Shown here one piece after another: positions 8,586-15,058 of a stretch of 64,000 nucleotides of DNA. Within the stretch, counting starts at the first letter, position 1. Every line of letters starts with the position of its first letter. Position numbers and translations under genes: made by a program. The stretch is from Marinobacterium rhizophilum (lineage in GTDB: Bacteria > Pseudomonadota > Gammaproteobacteria > Pseudomonadales > Balneatricaceae): positions 3,720,001 through 3,784,000 of the forward strand of contig NZ_CP073347.1 in NCBI RefSeq assembly GCF_024397915.1. Reading direction: 5' to 3'. Under the pieces are notes generated by a model. It was not told the origin of the DNA, made no database searches, and was given only the letters and a program-made list of their open reading frames with translations.

Positions 8586-9434
8586 TCAGAGATCGAGTTC
8601 GAGATTGTCGATCAGGCGGGCGGCACCGAGGTAGGCGGCACTGAGTATGACCAGCTGGGTGTCGGAGGCATTGGCTGGCTGTAGATCGCTGCGGCGCACA
8701 ATGCGCATGAAGTCACCCTTGAAGCCGGCTTCTTCCAGCTGCTTCAGTGCCTGGGCCGCCAGTGCCGGGTAGTCCCGCTGGCCATCCCGAATGGCCTGCG
8801 CGGTCTCGCGCAGTACCCGGTTCAGCATTGGCGCGATGGCGAGTTCCGCCGGGCTGAGGTAGCCGTTGCGCGAGCTCAGCGCCAGCTGTTGCTCGTCTCT
8901 CACGATGTCGACGCCGTGAATTTCGATGGGCATGCACAGGTCTTGCGTCATGCGTCGGATGATCATCAGTTGCTGATAATCCTTGCAGCCGAAAAAGGCG
9001 CAATCCGGCTGCACGATGCCAAACAGCTTGCTGACCACGGTGGTGACACCGCGAAAATGTCCCGGGCGGGTGCTGCCGCAATGCAGGTCGGACAGGCCGG
9101 TCACTTCAACGATGGTCTGCTTTTCGCGGCCATTGGGGTAAACCTCGGCCTCGCTGGGAGCAAACAGGTAGTCACAGCCGGCCGCCGCAAGCTTGGTCTG
9201 GTCGGCGGCCAGGGTGCGCGGGTAGCTGTCGAGGTCTTCGCCGGGGCCGAACTGCAGCGGATTGACGAAGATGGTCGCGACGATGATATCGGCGTGCCGG
9301 CGAGCCTGATTAACCAGCTCGATATGACCGGCGTGCAGGTTGCCCATGGTCGGCACCAGGCCGATGGTCTTGCCGGCGCGACGCGCTGCCTTTAGCTGCT
9401 CGCGCAGCGCCTGAATGTGATGAAGTGTCTGCAT
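8586..9434 (-). CDS. panC: pantothenate synthetase
   Basis: A 282-residue enzyme joining pantoate and beta-alanine with ATP to make pantothenate. The nucleotide-binding VPTMGNLHAGHIELV carries the HxGH motif, FVNPLQFGPGEDLDSYPRTL binds pantoate, and SSRNGYLSP is the KMSKS-like region. The start MQTLHHI at 9434 matches the family; a longer frame to 9512 would add 26 untypical residues overlapping panB. Only one base separates it from the panB stop, so the two are probably co-translated. Confidence 0.96.
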   Translation of the reverse strand: MQTLHHIQALREQLKAARRAGKTIGLVPTMGNLHAGHIELVNQARRHADIIVATIFVNPLQFGPGEDLDSYPRTLAADQTKLAAAGCDYLFAPSEAEVYPNGREKQTIVEVTGLSDLHCGSTRPGHFRGVTTVVSKLFGIVQPDCAFFGCKDYQQLMIIRRMTQDLCMPIEIHGVDIVRDEQQLALSSRNGYLSPAELAIAPMLNRVLRETAQAIRDGQRDYPALAAQALKQLEEAGFKGDFMRIVRRSDLQPANASDTQLVILSAAYLGAARLIDNLELDL

Positions 9435-9435
9435 A

Positions 9436-10230
9436 TCACGCGAATCCGTGCTCGTCGGCGGGGAAGGTGCCGGCACGAACCTGGTCGCCGTAGCTCTGCA
9501 GGGCGCCGGCAATGCTGTCGGATTCGCTCATGAAGTCTTTCACAAAGCGCGGTTTGCGGCCCGGAGTGATGCCGAGCATGTCGTGCAGTACCAGTACCTG
9601 GGCGTCTGTCTGGGCACCAGCGCCGATGCCGATGACCGGAATGCTGACGGCGCGGGAGATTTCGCCGGCCAGCAGCGAGGGTACACATTCGAGCAGCAGT
9701 ATGCTGGCGCCGGCCTTTTCCAGCAGGATGGCATCATCCAGCATCTGCTGGGCGCTGCTTTCGTCTCGCCCCTGTACACGATAGCCGCCCAGGCGATTCA
9801 CCGCCTGGGGCGTGAGTCCCAGGTGAGCGCAGACGGGTACGCCGCGCTCGGCCAGCAGGGTAATGGTTTCGGCCAGCCAGGCGCCGCCCTCGATCTTGAT
9901 AATATGGGCCCCGGCCTGCATCAGAATGCCGGCGTTGAGCATTGCCTGCTCCGGCGTTGCATAACTCATGAACGGCAAGTCGCTCATCAGCATGGAGCCC
10001 TGGTTGCCGCTTGCCACACAGCGAGTGTGGTAGGCCATTTCCTCGACCGTCACCGGCAGGGTGCTGTCGTGCCCCTGTAGGACCATGCCCAGTGAGTCTC
10101 CCACCAGAATGACCTCGGTGCCGGCATTACTGACCAGCTGTGCGAAACAGGCATCGTACGCGGTCAGGACCGCGAACTTCTTACCATCCTGCTTGAGGGC
10201 GGACAGGGTGTGCAGAGTGACGTTATTCAT
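9436..10230 (-). CDS. panB: 3-methyl-2-oxobutanoate hydroxymethyltransferase
   Basis: A 264-residue TIM-barrel enzyme that transfers a hydroxymethyl group from methylene-tetrahydrofolate to ketoisovalerate, the first committed pantothenate step. Visible family motifs include LTAYDACFAQLVSNAG, the metal-binding LVGDSLGMVLQGHDSTLPV, ADLPFMSY-like DLPFMSYATPEQ, IKIEGG and IGIGAGAQTDAQVLVLHD. It precedes panC in a panB-panC operon, with folK and pcnB upstream in the order seen in Pseudomonas. Confidence 0.96.
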   Translation of the reverse strand: MNNVTLHTLSALKQDGKKFAVLTAYDACFAQLVSNAGTEVILVGDSLGMVLQGHDSTLPVTVEEMAYHTRCVASGNQGSMLMSDLPFMSYATPEQAMLNAGILMQAGAHIIKIEGGAWLAETITLLAERGVPVCAHLGLTPQAVNRLGGYRVQGRDESSAQQMLDDAILLEKAGASILLLECVPSLLAGEISRAVSIPVIGIGAGAQTDAQVLVLHDMLGITPGRKPRFVKDFMSESDSIAGALQSYGDQVRAGTFPADEHGFA

Positions 10231-10269
10231 AGGGAACTCGGCTTTTCGTTTGACTTCAACGGTTCCGGA

Positions 10270-10761
10270 TTATAACGAGATCCGTTCCAGTGTGCCTATA
10301 GGGCATTCAGTTAACAGTGTTGCCAGTGGGCGACCGTTCGGCAGCCGCAGGTCGGGGCTTATTTCACTCAGCGGCCAGAGCACGAAATTGCGTTCGGTCA
10401 TGCCGGGGTGCGGTACCTGCAGGCGCAGGCTCTGTATCTGTTCATCCGCATAGAGCAGCAGGTCCAGATCCAGCGTGCGTGGTCCCCAGTGCTGCAGCCG
10501 CACGCGCCGATGCCGCTGCTCCAGCGCCTGCAGCTGATCCAGCAGGCTGTGTGCATCCAGTGTCGTCTCAAGCAGTGCGACGGCGTTGACATAGTCGGGC
10601 TGGTCCGGCGGCCCCATGGGGGGCGAGCGGTACAGGCTGGAGTGGGCCAGTAGCCTTGTATCGGGCACTGCGGCGAGTTCCCGCAGTGCACGTTCAACCT
10701 GCTGTTGTGGCGCATTCAGGTTGCTGCCCAGGCCGATGTAGCAGTGAATGGCGTCAGGCAT
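10270..10761 (-). CDS. folK: 2-amino-4-hydroxy-6-hydroxymethyldihydropteridine pyrophosphokinase
   Basis: A 163-residue HPPK of standard length that activates the pterin in folate synthesis. The N-terminal YIGLGSNLN motif, SSLYRSPPMG, DYVNAV and the signature GPRTLDLDLLLY with catalytic aspartates are present, followed by PHPGMTERNFVLWPL. The start overlaps the end of pcnB by eight bases, which indicates translational coupling. The neighbouring panB uses a folate cofactor, a common pairing in this gene cluster. Confidence 0.96.
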   Translation of the reverse strand: MPDAIHCYIGLGSNLNAPQQQVERALRELAAVPDTRLLAHSSLYRSPPMGPPDQPDYVNAVALLETTLDAHSLLDQLQALEQRHRRVRLQHWGPRTLDLDLLLYADEQIQSLRLQVPHPGMTERNFVLWPLSEISPDLRLPNGRPLATLLTECPIGTLERISL

Positions 10762-12193
10762 CGCGCGGACGGGAGCGAGGTTTGCGTCGACGCTTGCGCG
10801 GCTTGGTCGCGGGCGCCAGGTCTTCCTGCAGCGTTTCCCGGTCGTCCCCCGTGGCGCCCTGGTAATCGGTCCACCACTGGCTCAGGCCACCGAGGTCTTC
10901 ACCGCTGGATTCGCGCAGCAGCAGGAGGTCATAGGCCGCTCTGAAGCGGGGATGCTCCATCAGGCGCTCGGCGCGGCCGCCCTGGCGTTTGGGCAGCCGC
11001 AGTTGCAGCTCCCAGATTTCACGCAGTGGCGTGGAAAAACGGCGCGGAATCGCGATATGACGAATCTGGGCGGCAATAACTTCATTGGCGGCTTCATGCA
11101 GCGCCGGCAAGGGGGGCATGCGACCGTCCTTCATCAGGCTGTTCAGGCGCAGCTGCATGGGGTACCACAGCAGAGCCGCAAACAGGAAGGCGGGCGTGAC
11201 GCTCTTGCCCTGCTCCAGTCGACGATCGGTATTGCGCAGTGCCTTGAGAATCAGTTCTTCTACGGGCATGCCGGCGGCAGGGCCGCGTTCAATGGCATTT
11301 TGCACCTGTGGAAACAGCTGCTCGAACAGGCCGTAGTGCTGCATCTGCCGGTACGCGGCAACGCCATGGCCGGACTGCAGCAGCTTGAGCACCTCATCGA
11401 ACATCCGGGCGGCGGGAATATCCCGCAGCATGGGTGCCAGCTGATGGATGGGTGCTGCAGTGGCAGGTTCAATATCGAAACTCAGCTTGGCGGCAAAGCG
11501 GACCGCCCGCAGCATCCGTACCGGGTCTTCGCGGTAGCGCGCGGCCGGATCGCCGATCATGCGAATGACCTTCTGGCTGATATCCTGGTAGCCGCCGGCG
11601 AAATCGTGGACGCTGTGATCCTGGGCCGAGTAATAGAGGGCATTGATGGTGAAGTCGCGACGCAGCGCATCCTCACGCAGCGTACCGTAGACATTGTCGC
11701 GCAGAATCATGCCGCTGGCGGCCTGGCGACCGTCCTGGCCATCTTCGTTACGGTCTTCGGTGTCGTGTCCGGCACGGAAGGTCGCAACCTCGATCACCTC
11801 GCGGCCAAAGCGCACATGAACCAGCTTGAAGCGTCGTCCGATCAGGCGTGAGCGGCGAAACAGCTCTTCGGCCTGCTCCGGCGTGGCGGAGGTGGCAACG
11901 TCAAAGTCCTTGGGGCGCAAGCCGAGCAGAATGTCGCGTATGCAGCCACCCACGAGGTAGGCTTCATGGCCGTCATCGTTGAGGCGATGCACGACTTTCA
12001 GCGCGTTCTCATCGAGGTGCTGGCGGGGGATGTTGTGTTGGTCTCGGGTGATGACGCTTTCCAGCGTGCTGCCGTCAGCGGCAGACTTTCCATCAGTATC
12101 CAGCTTGGGTGCCATATGTCTTCTACGCAGTAGCAGGGTGGCGCCAATAAGGATAACCGCAATAGCCGCGGCTATGATCAGGCTCATATCCAT
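10754..12193 (-). CDS. pcnB: poly(A) polymerase I with an N-terminal hydrophobic segment
   Basis: A 479-residue nucleotidyltransferase that adds poly(A) tails to RNA and promotes decay. The head domain shows YLVGGCIRDILLGLRPKDFDVATSA with catalytic GG and DxD residues, then RRDFTINALYY and the conserved GDPAARYREDPVRMLRAVRFAAK. The C-terminus is basic (RKRRRKPRSRPR), as in PcnB. From the first ATG, residues 4-22 (SLIIAAAIAVILIGATLLL) look like a membrane anchor; M27 at 12115 is an alternative start. Neither has a strong ribosome site. An A-rich motif lies directly before the first ATG. Confidence 0.93.
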   Translation of the reverse strand: MDMSLIIAAAIAVILIGATLLLRRRHMAPKLDTDGKSAADGSTLESVITRDQHNIPRQHLDENALKVVHRLNDDGHEAYLVGGCIRDILLGLRPKDFDVATSATPEQAEELFRRSRLIGRRFKLVHVRFGREVIEVATFRAGHDTEDRNEDGQDGRQAASGMILRDNVYGTLREDALRRDFTINALYYSAQDHSVHDFAGGYQDISQKVIRMIGDPAARYREDPVRMLRAVRFAAKLSFDIEPATAAPIHQLAPMLRDIPAARMFDEVLKLLQSGHGVAAYRQMQHYGLFEQLFPQVQNAIERGPAAGMPVEELILKALRNTDRRLEQGKSVTPAFLFAALLWYPMQLRLNSLMKDGRMPPLPALHEAANEVIAAQIRHIAIPRRFSTPLREIWELQLRLPKRQGGRAERLMEHPRFRAAYDLLLLRESSGEDLGGLSQWWTDYQGATGDDRETLQEDLAPATKPRKRRRKPRSRPRDA

Positions 12194-12212
12194 AAGTGTT
12201 TGTTTTTTGTTC
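12194..12212 (-). promoter_or_regulatory. A-rich Hfq/Crc-like motif abutting the pcnB start
   Basis: On the coding strand the bases just before the first pcnB ATG read GAACAAAAAACAAACACTT. This fits the AAnAAnAA catabolite-activity pattern bound by Hfq with Crc at repressed mRNAs, and it occupies the place of a ribosome site. The similarity to the loops of the nearby CrcZ-like RNAs is visible; control of pcnB by Crc is inference. Confidence 0.35.
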
Positions 12213-12299
12213 GCCCTGGCGGTGGAAGTGGCGCATCATATCACTGTTGCCGGCTCAGTATAAGAGTGGCGCGGTGGTGTGACACTAAGCGGGAATGGC

Positions 12300-12541
12300 G
12301 AATCGGAGGGGGCGGGAAAGAGATGGTTTAGCTGACCACCGTGATTAGAACGCAACCTGTGACTTATTTTTATTCAGGTCAATGCGATTCTGAATCTAGG
12401 GTTTGGGGACCTTCGTGACAGCGCACGGCAGTCAGCTACAGACCTCGTTGTTATTTTTATTCGAGGTGGTTACCCGGGACTGCGGACCGAATTTATTTTT
12501 ATTGTTGGACCGGCGTAGCAGGTAACGTGTTGTTGTTCTGG
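12300..12541 (-). ncRNA. CrcZ-like small RNA, second copy (pcnB-proximal)
   Basis: Starts about 12 bases beyond a sigma-54 promoter, near 12541; the 3' end near 12300 is estimated. The RNA begins with AGAACAACAA and then has three elements with the loop core AATAAAAATAA: a GGTCC pair with a central mismatch (about 12485-12512), ACCTCG/CGAGGT (12442-12467) and ACCTG/CAGGT (12355-12379). It ends with a CGGTG...CCATCTC segment shared with the first copy. CrcZ in Pseudomonas lies in the same place, between cbrB and pcnB, and sequesters Hfq/Crc through such A-rich motifs. No clear U-tract terminator is visible. Confidence 0.75.
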
Positions 12542-12552
12542 CCAGTTATAGA

Positions 12553-12567
12553 GCATTCATTGTGCCA
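12553..12567 (-). promoter_or_regulatory. sigma-54 promoter of the second CrcZ-like RNA
   Basis: The minus strand reads TGGCACAATGAATGC: GG, ten bases, GC, the exact -24/-12 spacing, with the TGGCAC consensus half intact. Transcription should start near 12541. CbrB, encoded 1 kb upstream, is a sigma-54 activator and the obvious candidate regulator. Confidence 0.85.
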
Positions 12568-12629
12568 GCTTTTATAAGCTACTGTTTTTTATAAATTTGT
12601 TTGTTTTTCTGTTTCTGTGCGGGCAAGGG

Positions 12630-12693
12630 GGTAACGTCAAAGTGTTACCTTAGGGAACAGCTCTGTAACCTTTGGGTGGGTAGCAGGGTAACA
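12630..12693 (-). promoter_or_regulatory. probable CbrB activator sites for the second copy
   Basis: GGTAAC (12630-12635) and GTTACC (12644-12649) form an inverted pair, followed by GTAACC (12665-12670) and GGTAACA (12687-12693). They lie roughly 65-125 bases upstream of the -24 element, the usual place for enhancer-type sites. The same half-sites recur upstream of the first copy. CbrB sites of Pseudomonas contain TTAC/GTAA half-sites. Confidence 0.65.
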
Positions 12694-12849
12694 GCCGGTG
12701 GTTGTCCGTCGTATCGCAGGGCGCGCACAGGTGGTTTCCAGTGTGGCCACTTTGTTGGTGTGACCGGGCTGATATCGGACCGTCAGGCTGCGGGTCTGGA
12801 GCGGGTGCCAAAGTACAGCGCGGCAAGCTGCTGAAGTCACCTTGAGCTG

Positions 12850-13018
12850 CTATGGGGCACCTCGATAAACCGTAACGAGCAGGCTTAGAGGCAAGGCGCA
12901 GGGCGCGCAGGAACCTCAGTGTATGGGGTATACATGAGGATTCCTACCGGGCTGGCGCACCAGCACCGCGCAACGCAGCCTATGAGTCGCGCAGTAGGTA
13001 TTTCGAGGTGCCCTATGG
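12850..13018. repeat. 169-bp foldback (MITE-like) element between the two RNA modules
   Basis: The ends CTATGGGGCACCTCG (from 12850) and CGAGGTGCCCTATGG (to 13018) are imperfect inverted repeats of about 22 bp. The centre (about 12910-12950) folds again: AGGAACCTCA and TGAGGATTCCT around TGTAT/ATACA. There is no reading frame of note. It resembles a non-autonomous inverted-repeat element inserted between the two sRNA units. Confidence 0.55.
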
Positions 13019-13194
13019 ATATTTTATGGTAGTTGCTGAGGGTGACGGTACGCAGTGTCGCAGAATGATCAGGGGGAGAGTGCCTGCTGGGCGAAACGCT
13101 GTGCCGGTGACAAATAAAGGACGCTGGGGTCGCAGTGGCAGGTTGGGTGCTGTGATGACGAATGCAGGATCGAATCCTGGGAAGCAGAAAAAGC

Positions 13195-13434
13195 TGAGAA
13201 GGGTGAAGGAGATGGGTGGCTGATCACCGGACTCTGGCATCGCGACCTGTTGTTATTTTTATTCAGGTCTAAGGATCGAAGATCCGGATGACAGGGTTCA
13301 GTGATCAGCGCAGGCCTCATTTGTTATTTTTGTTAGAGGCGGGCTACTCGTGCTAAACCTCCGCAGTTATTTTTATTCTGGAGGTCTTGCCGGTAAATGT
13401 TTTGTTGTTCTTCTTGTTTCTTGTTTTTCTTTGT
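13195..13434 (-). ncRNA. crcZ: CrcZ-like small RNA, first copy (cbrB-proximal)
   Basis: Predicted start at A13434, twelve bases beyond a sigma-54 promoter; the 3' end near 13195 is estimated from the segment shared with the second copy. The 5' end is a long A-rich tract (ACAAAGAAAAACAAG, then AAGAACAACAAAAC) that fits the Hfq distal-face ARN pattern. Three hairpins follow with A-rich loops: ACCTCC/GGAGGT (13357-13385), GCCTC/GAGGC (13314-13340) and GACCTG/CAGGTC (13244-13269). Position downstream of cbrB and the motifs match CrcZ, which titrates Hfq/Crc to relieve catabolite repression. Confidence 0.82.
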
Positions 13435-13445
13435 CTATATACAAA

Positions 13446-13460
13446 GCAGGCACCGTGCCA
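13446..13460 (-). promoter_or_regulatory. sigma-54 promoter of the first CrcZ-like RNA
   Basis: The minus strand reads TGGCACGGTGCCTGC, with GG and GC exactly ten bases apart and a full TGGCAC half. The RNA should begin at A13434. Confidence 0.88.
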
Positions 13461-13521
13461 TGTTTCGTATGCTGTTGTTATATAAGTAAATTTAATTTTT
13501 CCGGGTATTTTGTGGTCCCGG

Positions 13522-13609
13522 GGTAACAGTGTTTTGTTACCTCAGGGAACACCGGGTGGGGGTGGCATGGGTGTGGAGGTAACACCTAAACGGTAACACT
13601 TTGTTACCG
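13522..13609 (-). promoter_or_regulatory. probable CbrB activator sites for the first copy
   Basis: GGTAACA (13522-13528), GTTAC (13536-13540), GGTAACA (13578-13584), GGTAACA (13592-13598) and TGTTACC (13602-13608) are clustered 60-150 bases upstream of the sigma-54 promoter and just past the cbrB stop. The repeated GTAAC/GTTAC half-sites match those before the second copy. Confidence 0.68.
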
Positions 13610-13625
13610 CGGCGCGACGCATGCA

Positions 13626-15017
13626 TTACTTGCTGCGACTCTTGCGGGGAATGCCCAGCTTCTGGCGCCGTTCCCACAGGCACTTGCGGCTGACACCGAG
13701 CTTCTTGGCCAGGTCGGTTTCGCTCATGCGGTTCTGGTTTTCCAGTACAAAGCGCTGAAAGTAGTCGTCCAGTGACAAGCCTGTCTGCGGTTCCCGCCGG
13801 TTGCCGGTACTGGGGGGAGCATCACCGGATGCATAGGCGTAGCTGCGTTCAAACTGGTGCAGCCGGGAGGCCGGTTCCAGGTCGAGGCCAAGCAGCTCCG
13901 TGGTGATCAGCAGGTCATCCGCCAGGATCAGTGCCCGCTCGATGGCATTTTCCAGTTCACGCACGTTGCCGGGCCAGTGGTACTGGGTCAGGGCCTCCAG
14001 TGTGCCTTCACTGAAACGTGCCGGTGCCTGTCCCATCTTGGCGCAGGCCCGCTGCAGAAATCGGTTGGCCAGTATGGCGATATCGTTGCCTCGATCACGC
14101 AGCGGCGGCATGCGCAGTTCCATCACGTAGAGGCGGTAATACAGGTCTTCGCGGAATTCACCGTTGCGGGCCATTTCTTTCAGATTGCGGTGCGTCGCTG
14201 CGATCAGGCGAACATTGACCTGGGTGGAATGTACCGCGCCGACGCGCCGAATCTCGCTTTCCTGCAGGAAGCGCAGCAGCCGGGCCTGGGCTTCGAGGGG
14301 GAGTTCGCCGATTTCGTCCAGAAACAGGGTGCCGCCATTGGCTGCTTCGATCAGGCCGCTACGGGCACTGTTGGCCCCGGTAAAGGCGCCCTTTTCGTGC
14401 CCGAACAGCTCGGATTCGATCAGGGTATCGGGAATGGAGGCGCAGTTTACCGAGATCAGCGGCGCCTTGGCGCGATCACTCTGTTCGTGAATGGCGCGGG
14501 CGACCAGTTCCTTGCCGGTGCCGGACTCGCCCAGCACCAGCACGGTGGCATCGGTGCGGGCGACCTTGTCGATGCGGCTCAGCAGTTCCTGCATGGGCGG
14601 GCAGGAGCCGAGCAGTTCGTTCTTGCTGCCCTTGCCAGGTGCCGCAGTTGCGCTATCGGCCGCGGCGGCCTTGCGGTTCAGCACGTTCTCGATGGTGCGC
14701 AGCATTTCGTCATGGTCAAAGGGCTTGGCGATGTAATCGACGGCCCCCAGCTTCATGGCGTCTACCGCAGAGCGCAGGCTGGCGTAACTGGTCATGATCA
14801 GGACCGGTACCTGCTTGGCCAGCGGGATCAGTTCGGTTCCCGGAGCGCCCGGCAGGCGCAAGTCACTGATAATAAGGTTGTAATCCTGCAACGCGAAGCG
14901 GCTGGTGGCTTCGTCAACGGAGCCTGCATCGTCGACCTGGTAGTCATGACGTTCCAGCAGGCGGCGCAGGGCGGTACGGATTATCGTTTCATCTTCAACA
15001 ATCAGAATACGGCTCAT
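13626..15017 (-). CDS. cbrB: CbrB, sigma-54-dependent response regulator
   Basis: A 463-residue NtrC-type regulator. Residues 1-120 form a receiver domain with the phospho-acceptor D52 in LIISDLRLPG. The AAA+ domain shows Walker A GESGTGKE and the sigma-54 contact loop ELFGHEKGAFTGA. The C-terminal Fis-type helix-turn-helix reads SETDLAKKLGVSRKCLWERR. It pairs with CbrA (41 bases upstream) and controls carbon/nitrogen balance mainly by driving CrcZ-type RNAs; two such units with sigma-54 promoters lie directly downstream. Confidence 0.95.
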   Translation of the reverse strand: MSRILIVEDETIIRTALRRLLERHDYQVDDAGSVDEATSRFALQDYNLIISDLRLPGAPGTELIPLAKQVPVLIMTSYASLRSAVDAMKLGAVDYIAKPFDHDEMLRTIENVLNRKAAAADSATAAPGKGSKNELLGSCPPMQELLSRIDKVARTDATVLVLGESGTGKELVARAIHEQSDRAKAPLISVNCASIPDTLIESELFGHEKGAFTGANSARSGLIEAANGGTLFLDEIGELPLEAQARLLRFLQESEIRRVGAVHSTQVNVRLIAATHRNLKEMARNGEFREDLYYRLYVMELRMPPLRDRGNDIAILANRFLQRACAKMGQAPARFSEGTLEALTQYHWPGNVRELENAIERALILADDLLITTELLGLDLEPASRLHQFERSYAYASGDAPPSTGNRREPQTGLSLDDYFQRFVLENQNRMSETDLAKKLGVSRKCLWERRQKLGIPRKSRSK

Positions 15018-15058
15018 TCGGTTCGACCTTGGTTCCTACGTGCAGGACATGACGCGCG

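Noticed and set aside
12637..13320. Short frames in the cbrB-pcnB gap
   Set aside because: The region is better explained by sigma-54-driven RNAs and a foldback element; frames overlap promoters and hairpins.
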